A stretch of DNA of 64,000 bases. It comes from Calycina herbarum (lineage: Eukaryota > Ascomycota > Leotiomycetes > Helotiales > Pezizellaceae). A program made the position numbers and the translations under genes. Positions within the stretch are counted from its first letter, which is position 1. Every line of letters starts with the position of its first letter. Below the pieces are notes generated by a model. That model was not told the DNA's origin and made no database searches. It was given only the letters and a program-made list of their open reading frames with translations. The stretch covers positions 620,001 to 684,000 of the forward strand of contig LLEY01000008.1 of assembly GCA_001414485.1 (NCBI GenBank). Direction: 5' to 3'. This document shows, one piece after another, positions 1 to 11,267 of the stretch.

Positions 1-586
1 TTCAAGCTGCCAAGTGGGACGAGATAGAGAAGGACAAGGAGAAGATGGTCGGAGACTCTGGAAAACTAGAGGTCGAAGGCAGCGCAGCTTCAAAGTGAAC
101 CAAGCATCAATCGATGCGAGCCCACTTTTCTTTGCTTTACCACTCTGCCCACTCTGCCCCCCTCAGTACTTGCTAGTCGCTAGTGCCCCTGTCTGCCAAC
201 CCCATCACCCATCACCCATCACTCCCACTCCACACCTGCCTCTCTTTCCGCTCCCACCGCCAGGAATGCAGGACGCTCGTGGGATGGGATAAGAACCAGG
301 AGGGCCCGTTCCCCGATCCGCTTGATCTCACCTCATAGAAACTTATTGTCTCCGTACTGTACCTACCAACGGTACTTTTTTACAACACACACGTTTGTCT
401 GTCTTCTTTGCCGGAAGACATCGACGATCTTTGCCATTACACAAAATCGAACTCACTCGCCCAGTCGCCAGTGATTCCTACGCCTCTTTACTTAAAAACC
501 AACATCATTGTCGTGGTTTTTCATCGCCTCACCGCCATCCCGTCCGAACCTCGCTTCTTCCCCTCCAACACCAACAAAACCTGACC
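1..586. other. Upstream region and 5' leader of the bZIP gene
   Basis: No gene is seen here. The stretch is pyrimidine-rich, as fungal promoters and leaders often are. The frame of the bZIP protein stays open back to about 395, but that extension has no ATG and reads as low-complexity leader, so it was not added to the gene. Confidence 0.6.
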
Positions 587-2506
587 ATGGCAGCTGCTTT
601 TTCAATGCACAACTTCTATCGGCCCTCATCTCTGACTGTCGATACACACGCAACACAAAACTATTTCGAGGAGGACGAAGGCAGCATTCTAGACGAGAAT
701 ATCCTCGACCAAAGTGCATTAGACTCAGGACTGGAGATGTCACCCCCCATGGCCGGCAGTCGGCGAGATTCGTTTGCTGTCTCCTCAGCATTGTTCTCCC
801 CAAAGACAGATGAATGGCAGCATGTAGACTCGCAGCAGCAGCAGCAGCAACAGCCCATGTCGTCGAACAACCCATTTGTTGAGCACAGCAACAATCCATT
901 CATGCGCATCGACGCTCAATCGGGCTACGGGCAGCAAAATCACGGGTGGGCCATGAACAACAACTCGGGAATGTCGACGCCGATGCATGGCCACGATGGA
1001 CTTCCAGCTGAATTCGAAGTCAACCAACCTATTTTCCAAAGACCAATGCAAACCCCATTCAGCAATTCTGGAAACCAACCACTTCCACTCTTCTCCTCCG
1101 GCAATACCAACAATGGTTCCATGCCAACATCACCTCAAAAGGAATGGTCCGTAGCAGATGCCATGGATCATCGAGCCATGCCAAAACGAATGAGACCTCA
1201 CAGTCCAACTCTACGATCGCATCCAGAGATGTCGAGGAGGGGCGATGGAATCCGGAAAAAGAATGCTCGGTTCGATATTCCTGCTGAGCGAAATCTTACC
1301 AACATCGACCAGCTCATTTCCCAATCTACGGATGAGCAAGAAATCAAGGAGCTGAAGCAGCAAAAGAGACTGTTAAGAAACAGGCAAGCAGCGTACGTAT
1401 TTAAATTTGCACATTCCTTCGACTTCAAATGACTAACCCATTGCAGTCTTGACTCGCGCCAACGCAAAAAGCAACACACTGAGCGGTTGGAGGACGAGAA
1501 GAAGCACTACACTACTCTCATCAACGATCTTGAGGAAGAGTTAGTCGAAGCAAAGCTCCAAGTTGACGAGTTTCTCCGCAAGGAGCAGCAGTACCAACAG
1601 TACATTGAGAACATGCAAATGGAAAAGGAAGAGATGGTTGCCAACCACACCATCGAGACTGGCGAGTTACGAAAAAAGGTCAGCGTTCTTACTGAGCATG
1701 TTCAACGCCTTGAGAGCAACGCCATGTCTGCTGTACCAAGTTCAAATGGCTTCGCTACCGATTACACCGACATCGACAGTCTCGCTATGGATGGTGCATG
1801 GGACAACATTTCCTTCCTCAATGACTTCTCTAATGAAGGGGAGGTCAAGGTCGAGAATGCTCTTGTGCCAATCAAGAAGACCGAGAACACTCTTCTCAGC
1901 GAGCCTGAGAAACCCGCTGCCCAAGGTCTCCTCCTCATGCTGCTACTTGTTGGTGCTTTTGTTGCATCCAAAGGATCATCCCCAACAATTCCTCAATTGT
2001 CCGACGATGTTCGTGCTGCTTCCACCACTCTTCTCGAGGATATCTTCAACGATGCAGGTGTATCACAAGCAAGCTCTGGTGTCTCTGCCATGGCTCCTGT
2101 TCCCTCCGCCTCCGCCAATACCTGGTCTGCAACCTCTATGCCATCCATGAGTGGGACCGAAATGCTCGGCGTCACGCCTTCAGCTCTCGGAGACCTCGCC
2201 GACTCTCTCGCCCAACCAACCGAGGAGCAGAACAACGAACAAATCTTCTCCATGTCGGCAGCTCAGTACAACGGTCTCATCTCCCACGACTTCCAGAACG
2301 CTCCACAACCATCAACCTCACAAGGACGGCGGAATCTCGGTGAAACACTGGCTGCGATGCGAAGCAATAGCAAGAAATCCGCGGCCGAGGTCTATACGCG
2401 ATCGTTACTGTGGGATCAAGTACCAAGTGAAGTGGTTCGCAATTTCGCGAAGATGGTTTCGCTCTCAGATCAGCATGAGGAGGGTAGCACGACCCCAGTT
2501 GGTTGA
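587..2506 (+). CDS. bZIP transcription factor with a hydrophobic segment after the zipper
   Basis: Two exons, 587-1392 and 1447-2506, joined in phase through a GTACGT...CATTGCAG intron, give about 621 residues. The join falls inside the basic region and restores the bZIP signature N-x7-R (NRQAALDSR, about residues 264-272), followed by RKKQ and a heptad coiled coil to about residue 350. The N-terminal third is Q/N/S/P-rich with a short glutamine run. The start at 587 was chosen because it sits in a good context (ACCATGG) and nothing upstream in frame has an ATG. Such proteins bind DNA as dimers in the nucleus. The overall shape recalls fungal MBZ1-type regulators, but I cannot confirm the orthology. 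Unusual: a very hydrophobic stretch (GLLLMLLLVGAFVA, about residues 429-443) lies C-terminal to the zipper, as in membrane-tethered bZIP factors. The C-terminal region is S/T/P-rich. Confidence 0.92.
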
Positions 2507-5500
2507 AACAGCTTACCCGCCCGGACGTTGTCACCTCAACACAGCATATACTCTATTCAGAACGGCATAATTTCCGTTTCCATAAATGGTCACGAATAAC
2601 GGCTTATTCCCCTGGGCATCAGAGAGAGAAATATCCTCCTGCTCACGCAACTTATTTGGTAGTTTTCTTTTTGGTCCTTTTTTATTTTGTCCCGTCATAT
2701 CTAGCAAGCGAGCGAGCGTTGATTTTTGCTTTTATTTTTCTCGTGGCATTTATTCATCCATAGCATCATCGGTGGGAAGGGAATGGGACATGTCAATACC
2801 CTAGGAAAACGGGAATCACAGCGCAAGCTGGACAGCATCATTTTTTTATCATCAAGCAACAAACAGTTGCAAACAACTGCCTTGAGCACAGACAGATCAT
2901 TATTGATCACTATATCATTATGTCTCTTGGAATCGGAAAGGAAATCGGATATCGGAAGGGGGGCAAACAAATTTTGGGATCATTATATCATGTAAATTGA
3001 ATCATTTCTTTGGCTGGAAACTAGGATAGGAAAGGGGGGAAACAACATTTGGGGGGTTTGTCCTCATGGCATCATTACTTTGTTTTTTTGGACATTTTTT
3101 CCATAATTTTGAATCATTTTTGTTTGGTTTTCTTTTCTTGGAACTTCTCTTCAACCGGAGGAAATGTTTATTGGGAGAAGAGAGAAGAGAAGAGAAAACG
3201 TCCTCACGAGTCGATGATTGCTTTACCTCCTCGAAAACGATTTGTTTTTTATGTTTCCAATGGATCCACTTTTACGAAACGAAATTCACGACTTTTAAGA
3301 TACCAACGCCCGGTCCATTTTTATTTGTTTCTTATTTTTTAAATTCTATTTATTTGTCAATATGATTCCACTTATTACTACTTACAACGGTCTCACGAAC
3401 GAACATTTTCTCACGAAGACAAATACGCTTGCATTACGATCCTCCACGATCCACGGCTGAAAACTTGGAAGAGAGATTTTGGGATGGGGAGAGTTGGGAA
3501 GATGGATGGATTGATGCTCTTTTTGAGATCGGATTCATGAAGGGATTTTGAGAAGGAGGAATTATATCTACATGAGCATTGTGGCTCACAATACCCCTTT
3601 TATTTCCTTCCTTCTATTTTCATTTTTTACTTTGTTTTTTGGGGGTGAGGAGAGTGGTGTGGATGGAGGTGGAAATCACTTCATTGTATCTACTGGCTTG
3701 ACGATAGGGAGGAAGTAGTATATGGAATGGCAGGAATTTGTATTTACAAGATACCACACACAGAACAGACTAGCTACAGCAAAGTCCATATGACGATATA
3801 TTAGCTGGGAAATTTTACTCTTCTACAACCTCATTATTCTCTCCCTTCACTCGATTGTTTGATACATATGAATTCCTTCAATTCCCATTGAGACACAAGG
3901 GTAACTGAATTAATTAATCGACCCCACCACCAAGAGATCACAACCTCAAGCTCGTGTGATACACAACATATTCCCATTTCCCATTTCCCATTCCCAAACC
4001 CCTCCCTTTTCCAAGACCTGATTCATATTCAATGCCCCCCTTCTTCAGAAGTGGTCACTGTGCAGCAGTCATCTTTCCTAGAGTGGTAGGGTTCTAGGCG
4101 GGTATGTAAAGCTAAGGTGGGTGATTAACCTTACCTTACCTCACCTACACCTACACCAACCTCACTACCTTACTGCCTTGCCGTTACTGCATTGCATAGA
4201 CCCGTATGATAGACCTGGATATACCTTGACGATGCTTGAAGGAATATGTAGATTGCATGTACACTCGCATCACTTTTTCCGACTTTTTTTACTTTCTTCC
4301 CCTCATCTGCCGGTCGATCTTCAGTGGGCTTGTGGTGTGTGAGGGTGGGGTGCTGGGGATCGACTGGTTTTTTCTTGCGGGGAAGCTTTGGTGCGTTGAT
4401 TTTGTGTGGTGTGTATTTCGAGGGGAAATTTTGGTGGTGGGATGAACGATGAATGAGAGAAAATAGTTGGTTGTAGAAAGGAGATTTTGGTGGGTAGTCG
4501 TTATCTACCCCTCATTTTGTGTGTGAGTTTAGACGTTTGGGTGGTAGGACGACTTGAAGATTTGGCTTGGTGGTAGTACTAGAAGAGCACCGCGTAGGTG
4601 GCGATAAAGGAGGTTTACTTGAGATTTTTGCTAGATCTAGGCGTGAGCATCGAAGAGAACTTAATTAAATTTATATTACAAGTGCACGAGAGAGTGTTCC
4701 ATTGTGATTCTATAGATTTTGTCATTTGTGAGATCTATGAGTAAATGTTTAGAACTATTTCCTGTCTATTGTCAAACCTCGTTATCTTATCTTATCAGAG
4801 GATGAAGTTGATGGGGCATAGGTAACAGTAAGGAAATGAGTAAGTACCAATGTGCCAAACCAAGTCACTATGTATACTAACAAGTGAGCAAATAAATCTC
4901 ACCTACCAACTCACCAGACCCAACTGAACACCTGCAAGCACCAAATAAGTAAGTACCGACAAACATAATCCATTACCAACACAAATCCCTACCACACAGG
5001 GCCTCAGCACACCCTCCCAGGGCACTCTCGCAATATCGATACCAAATTCCCACACCATCATTCAGCCTATTCTGCCCCAACCCCAGATCAGCTGTACCTA
5101 AGTAAATGCATCGGCAAACGGCATTCAACACAGTGCCTGCATTACAATCAAGACATAGTATTGTAAGAAGAAAAAACTCGGGCAAGAAAGTGAACACTCC
5201 AGGTTCTCACCCAACATCAGACTCGGTTGAAAAAAAATCAGACAAATTCCACTACCAAAATAATGACAGATAACCTCGTACACCTACCTACCTACCTACC
5301 CACCCATCCCGTACACCTGTCACAAAACCTCCCCAGCTGATAAAGAACCTTAAGAAATTCCCCGCTCTCGTACCCAAGTTTTACCATTCATCCTCTATTT
5401 TAGTTATCGAGAAAAAAAACCCAACCAACGAATGCGCCCTCTCCCAAGGGACAAAAAAAAAAAGATACCGCCCCTTACACCGCCTACTAAGCTCCGACGC

Positions 5501-6110
5501 AACACAGCACCACATGTTCCAGTTTCTCCCTCTGGTGCCTCGCTCAACAGAGTTGGTTCATCCGAAGAATTCAAGACATTCCCATCACGCGAAGGAAAAT
5601 CCGCGGGGCCAGGTAGATTCAGGTAGGTAGCTGGGAAAAATGGAAATCGCCGAAACAAAATCCAAACCACCCGCATAAAAAATTACATATGACAGGGACG
5701 GAAAAAAAAGCCGCAAAGAGCAACATTGTCTCAGATCCTGAATCCAAATCCGTATCTCTAATTACCCAATTCAAAGCTTATTACTTTTCCAAGATGCATG
5801 AATGGTACGTAGTGTGATTTGATATATCCTTTCCGGTAAACCCATGTCCATTCTAGTTCACCAACAACAAGACACTCTAGCATGACCCAAAAGTCAACAA
5901 CATTGAAAATACCAAGAGAAAAATCATGCCCCGCACCACGCACGCTTGAAGTTGAGAAAATTATATGCTGCTAAGTGGATAACACTTCAGATCGACCCCA
6001 CGAAAAGATGAACCCCAAGAAAGGAAATAACAAGCAGCCAGCACCAGAAAAGAAAAACAAAGTGTGACTCGCCCATCAAGGACCACAATAATGTCTACCA
6101 TGGACCAATC
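2507..6110. other. Long gene-free interval
   Basis: About 3.6 kb between the bZIP stop and the stop of the Sel1-repeat gene, which is transcribed towards it. The sequence is rich in T- and A-runs and ACCT/ACCTACC short repeats (for example around 5281-5303). Open frames are short, lack family resemblance and show no credible splice pattern. The parts next to each stop probably hold 3' untranslated regions; otherwise nothing is seen. Confidence 0.6.
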
Positions 6111-7913
6111 TCACTTCTTTGGGGCATCGTACTTTTCCTTCCAAATCCTACACACGCGAGAGGGGAATCAATCAGCAGGTGACTTTATCCACGTATAGAG
6201 GGAAGGAGGGAAAACAAAACGGGGGGCACAGCGAATCGGTCGTGATCGGCCGAGTCATTTTGGAACGTTGCTGCACGGGATGGCCACTTTCGAGGCCCGT
6301 CGGCCATGCAACACCAACAACGCCTGCTTCCCACAGGAAAACAGAGGACGAGGGGGAAAAACGTGATATGGAACCTGACTTACCAAGAGTTACCCAACGT
6401 CTTGCTCCCAGCTTTCTCGGCGCGCCTGTAGTATTTCGCTGCTGCCCACTGTGGATAAACAAGTCAGCCTCATGGCCTTCTGAATGGTCCAGGCGAACCC
6501 TCGCGTGGGGTTACAAGATATGTAAGGTAAGAAGCCCCATTGCTGCCCAAATGCAGTCATCAAAGGGGCAGGACGCATGCGCAAGCCACAAAGTGATGCG
6601 AGGCTGATGCTTCAGTGGCTATAGCACCATGAAGCTATTCGGAAGTTTCGGCTGATTCCAGGTTTTGCAGGAACTTACCTTGTCTTTCTTGCAGCCGAAC
6701 CCCTCGATGTAACACCAACCAACTTCATTCATCGCATCTGCCCATAGATGTCAGTAAATCTAGAGCGTTCAGTTAGGCGGAAATCGAAGCACATACCAGT
6801 GTCACCCAGGTTTGCAGCAGTTTCGTAGTACTAATCCAACATTATCAGATCAAATCTTTCAGGCTTCTCCCCGATCCAATCCTTTGCAAATAACTCACCT
6901 GTTTGGCCGCTACTTTGTCCACTGGCACACCCCAGCCATGCCGGAAGCAATTTGCAAGTTCGAATATGGCGAGGACGAGCTCTCCCTTGGCGGATCCCCC
7001 TTTCTTCATCCCGGCCTTGAGAGCAAGATCCTCGATCTCAGCGGCATTCGACGCGGCTGCCGACAAGTATTTTACAGCTTGGGTAGGATCTGGATTGCAG
7101 CCCCAGCCATGCCTAACAAAAAAATTAGAACTGCCATAATCGAACCATGTGGCGAGTTTGAATCAATGAAACTTCATTTGAGGTCATATGGGCTTGCATA
7201 GATGACATCCAATAGACATACCGTAAAGCAAGACCGTAGAGCACCTGGCTTAGAGCATTATTCTCCCCGTTCGGATCTGCCAATCGCCCAAACATTCTCG
7301 TAGCCGTCTTCAAATCTCCTGCTTCATGAAGTCTGATTGCTTCTTGAATATTATCATCCGCCTGCTTCGTCAACGCAGTACCCTTCCCTCCCTCCAATGA
7401 CATACTTCCAAAAGCTGAATCTGGTGCTTCACCATTGGGAGTTCCAGGCCTGCTTCTCTCGTTTTGTCTTGCCAACATTGTTGCCCGTTTCTCCCACTGA
7501 TCCTCTACCCCTCCTCCGCCAGGTGTGTTGTCATCCCCGCTGATAGCTGGTAAATCATCTGGCACACTTGCCGAACTCGCATCCCTCTTCCCCAAATGTA
7601 AAAGTTGTGATATTCTCTTCGGTGACGTCTTGCCCTTGGACTTGTCGCTGTCGCGGGAGTTATTGGATACCACAGAGGCACTTCGGTTCCTCCCAAATAG
7701 CTTCGATGATCTTGACTCGGGGAGTGCTTCAGAAGATTTCTTGGAGGTATCTTCGGAGTGAAATGAGGGAGGAGTTATAATCTCTTGGGTATGCGTGTCG
7801 CTCCTCATAAAGGTGAAGCCGGGGGGTGCTAGAGCATCATCGTCTCGTTCTGGCGCATGCGCATTGCTCTGCGCAATCTTCTCTTTCTTCTTGAGGAAAT
7901 CTCGGAGAGGCAT
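6111..7913 (-). CDS. Sel1-repeat protein, Nif1/Dsf2-like
   Basis: Six exons on the minus strand: 7913-7222, 7112-6899, 6830-6797, 6737-6679, 6448-6384 and 6147-6111. All have GT-AG junctions and the phases close to a 366-residue protein. The first half is disordered and S/P/K-rich. The second half has at least three Sel1-type repeats, each with an HGWG-like or IEGFG turn (YGLALRHGWG, LANCFRHGWG, VGWCYIEGFG), and ends in a WIWKEKYD-like tail. Sel1 repeats form alpha-solenoid binding surfaces. The arrangement matches the fungal family that includes fission yeast Nif1 (a mitotic inhibitor acting through the Nim1 kinase) and budding yeast Dsf2; a cell-cycle role here is inferred only from that likeness. 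The 3' half is cut into exons of 34-65 bases, so only the first exon is a long open frame. The start MPLRDFLKKKEK is the first ATG that fits the conserved N-terminus. Confidence 0.88.
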
Positions 7914-8413
7914 CTTGTGATGGTGTATCTTGGGTCTTGATGTGTAACTGGGAAATCTTAGCCCTGGGCAATCTATAAAGGAGGGGCTGAAATGATTCAC
8001 GGTTGTCAGCGTGGTGGGTGTACTTCGTATATGGTGTGGGAATAAGCAATGATTTTGCCCCTCTTCAATAGATGCGGAGGTTGGCTTTGCACTGTCTGAG
8101 CTTTGCAAGAGAAAGTGGACGCATTTAATAGAATTCAATTCATAGGGGATTGCGATCGTAAGGTATGTGCAGGTGATGGAGAGGCCGTCGGTCGCGGTTG
8201 CTTTGCAGTCACAATTCGGGGGCTTAGAGGGCGCAGTGTTGCAAAATAGGGGATGTTTTGAGTTCCAAGGACCCTCTCCAATCATTATCTCACGTTTAGG
8301 CAGTTATTCAACACACAAAGCATCCAGAGTATCACAACCTCGAAAAGGCTAGAACACTAGTGTCTAACAAAGAATCTCGATATCTTGTGTCAATTTTTGG
8401 GCTTTTCATTAAT
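7914..8413. other. Intergenic spacer between two minus-strand genes
   Basis: About 500 bases between the Noc4-like stop and the start of the Sel1-repeat gene. It should hold the promoter of the latter and the 3' end of the former. No further gene or repeat is seen. Confidence 0.5.
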
Positions 8414-10152
8414 TCAACTAAAGTCCCATAGCTTCACCAACAAGCTATCCTCAACACCTGACCCGGCATTTTGCTCGAGGAAAATCCTTTTGGGTATCTC
8501 ATATTCTACAACTGGTACTTTCTTGACATCCTTCCCCAATTCTGATTCGATCATCTATATAATTGTTAGCAATTTGTTTTCGGGTCTTCACGAAAAGGGG
8601 GCACGTACACTTCCATAGGAATGATCGAGAAAGTCCTCCAAGTTATATGCATGTTTGGTGAACTGCTCAGAAATAATCTTTGCAAGCGTAGCAACATTTG
8701 CGTGATAGTGTGACTGCAAGGTGACAATCTCCCAGAGACAACTTTGGATGGCCTTCGTCTCCATTGGATCTTCTTCGTCCATGTCGAATGGATCCACCGT
8801 GCCCATAGTCTCAAAAGCTTCCTTCTCTTCTTTCGTTCTTGGCACCCGATGGATCATGTATGTACATGACGGGTGCTTCTTGAAAAGATTATAAATCCAT
8901 GGAACAACTGCCACAATTCCGGATGGGGGAGCATAAAGTGTCAATCTTGCAAGTCTTTTGATAAAACTTGCTACAAGAACAGCTGGAAGATGGGTCGATC
9001 CTAGGAAAGTATCCATAAGTCGGAAGAATCTGGACCGGTGCTTCGAATGTAGAATCTCCGAGTCGAGCAAAGAGTATAGTTTTCTGTAGAACGAGGGGTA
9101 ATCCAAATTCTTCTCGTGTATTAAGTAGAAAACTCCAGATAGCGCCAATAACGAGGTCGATCCACCAGCATCATAGCAATCTGACAAAAAGTCCATCAAG
9201 AGTTCTGGCTTGAGGAACCATGGCGCAATTGAATCCGACATTATTCTTAGAATCGATTTCCTCTGTTCCTTGTCCATTTCCATATTCATCAAGGCAAGCC
9301 AAGCCGCTTGTGCCCTTTTCTTGTGTTGTGAAAGAGAGTAGAGGGCGTGGGTTTTCTTTTCTGGAGCGGGGATGTAGAAGTCTTCAAGTTCATCGTTGGA
9401 TTCGGGGACGGATTCGATAGTTGTGAGAATTTCGAGGATATTGTCGAACAATTGACTCGAGGTCGCAATTGTAGCGTCTGCTGAAACCTTTCTGCGAGAA
9501 GTTAGGGACTGCTAATTGAAATTTCTTGTACTACTTACTGAATTGCCTCCAGTGTGTAGAACCGAATATCGTCATACTCCTCCACCAACTTCTGGCTGAA
9601 CTCTTTCCGCGTACTTGCCTCACTCTCCGGTCTCAGTAAAGTTCGAATAATTCCTGTGAGGAAAGTGCTGGGGAATCGGTATTCCTTATTATTTCGAATA
9701 GTCTCCCCTTCGGTCTTCAATAACCGCATACATAAAGTCAATGCCGTGGCACTAATCCCTTCCTCTCCCAGAAGATCAAGCAATCCCCTCTTGTATTCTG
9801 AGTAACGTTCACTCAGCCATTTTGCGACAATCAAATCCTTCTCACTGGCTTTGGCCTTCGATTCTAAATCCCCAGCAACGAACAATCTCGTGAAAACTCG
9901 GCATAGTGAAATGGCAGCAACCACAGAATCGTCGGGATCCTCGCTTTCGGAAGTGAAGATTTTGATTAATTTTGCGATGTTGTTGTAGTTCTTTTTCGAC
10001 TCGAATATTTCGTTCTCAAGTAAGAGTATTTGCGCCTGGGTATCGTCTTCGTCGTCGCTGCTTTCTGATCGTGCCCGTTTTATTGGCTTCTTTTCTGACG
10101 AAACTCTCTTTCGTTTGGCAGATTTGCCCGCGGTCGCGATAGCTCCAGGCAT
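8414..10152 (-). CDS. NOC4: Nucleolar complex protein 4 (CBF/Mak21 family)
   Basis: Three exons: 10152-9539, 9491-8609 and 8554-8414. The phases close to 545 residues, the usual length for fungal Noc4. Noc4 works with Nop14 in the nucleolus in maturation and export of the small ribosomal subunit. The N-terminus carries a basic nuclear-localisation-like stretch (KRKR...KKPIKRARS) and an acidic patch. The middle and C-terminal parts are helical, with the CBF/Mak21 domain in roughly the last 230 residues (GVFYLIHEKNLDYPSFY, PSCTYMIHR, DPMETKAIQSCLWEI) and the family's terminal KLWDF. It diverges from the ATP synthase subunit gene, with only 197 bases between start codons. Assignment is by motif and length; no lesion is visible. 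Confidence 0.93.
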
Positions 10153-10349
10153 TGTAAGATGAGTGTTGCGGGTAGGTATAATAGTTGGAGAGCTTTGAAT
10201 TCTCGGAAAGGTTCGCCGATATAATTTTGGTCTCCATTTTTGCGGCTAAAAATTGCGTCCCGTGACTTCCGATACTTCTGAATCCCGACCTCAATTCTTC
10301 GCTCCCCAAGAACGACGTCCACCTCAACATCATCTCCTCTCAATTCACA
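10153..10349. promoter_or_regulatory. Short divergent spacer between NOC4 and ATP4
   Basis: The two start codons lie 197 bases apart in opposite directions, so this spacer must hold both promoters and both 5' leaders. No clear TATA box or named operator is visible. Confidence 0.6.
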
Positions 10350-11267
10350 ATGGCATCACGTTTGGCAAGAAGCGCCGTAGGTATGTAATTGAAACACCAA
10401 TTGATCGGCTAGGGTCAATTCTAGCTCCCCATGATACTAACGATAGCTCCAGGCGCAGCTCGACTCCGACCAGCTCTCCCTCTCCGATCCATTCCTGCCC
10501 TCACCACATCCCTCACAAGCCATCGATCAGCTTCGACCGTACCAGCAGTGGAGGACCCAAAGAAGAAGGCACAATCAATTCTAGACTCCCTACCAGGTAA
10601 CTCACTGGTCTCGAAAACCGCGATCCTTTCCTCATCAGCCGGTGCCGCGATTTATGCCATCAGCAACGAGTACTATGTCGTAAACGAGGAGACAATTGTT
10701 GCGCTCTGTCTTTTGAGTATATGGACCGCAGTCTTCAAGTTCGGTGGACCAATGTACAAGGAGTGGGCGGATGGACAAGTCAACAAGATCAAGGGTGTTT
10801 TGAACGCTGCTCGTGCCGACCACACCGAGGCCGTCAAGACAAGAATTGAGAGCGTCCAGCAATTGGGAAGCGTTGTTGATGTTACCAAGACATTGTTTGA
10901 AGTCTCAAAGGTACGTGTCAGGAGTGGGTGTGGTTACGGGACAAATTTCTCATTATTTACAGGAGACTGCTAAACTCGAAGCACAAGCTTATGAGCTTGA
11001 GCAAAGCACTGCTCTTGCCGCTGAGGCCAAGACCGTTCTCGATTCGTGGGTTAGATATGAGGGACAAGTGAAGATCCGCCAACAGAAGGAGCTCTCTGAG
11101 AGCATTATCGCCAAGATCCAGAAAGAGCTCGAGAACCCTAAAGTCCTTCAACAAATCTTGGCTCAAAGTGTTGCTGATGTTGAGAGTAAGCAATCGTTCG
11201 ATGCGGATTTTCATGGTTTATTTTGCTAACGACGTGAACAGAGATCGTGGCGTCAAAGGCACAATAG
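10350..11267 (+). CDS. ATP4: Mitochondrial F1Fo ATP synthase subunit 4 (subunit b)
   Basis: Four exons: 10350-10380, 10447-10910, 10963-11185 and 11242-11267, closing to 247 residues. Subunit b forms the peripheral stalk that holds F1 still against the rotating Fo ring in the inner membrane. Visible features are an N-terminal mitochondrial presequence rich in R/S/A (MASRLARSAVAPGAARLR), the conserved NEETIVAL region, hydrophobic segments around residues 70-115, then a long charged helix with KELENPKVLQQILAQSVADVEKI and the terminal ASKAQ. The first exon holds only ten codons plus one base, and the last exon is 26 bases; both were placed by GT-AG sites and family agreement. Confidence 0.95.

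Noticed and set aside
395..586. In-frame extension of the bZIP protein upstream of its ATG
   Set aside because: It contains no ATG, reads as low-complexity leader, and the ATG at 587 has the best context.
6119..6607. Plus-strand open frame of 162 codons
   Set aside because: It lies antisense over exons 4-6 region of the Sel1-repeat gene, whose splice structure and family motifs are clear.
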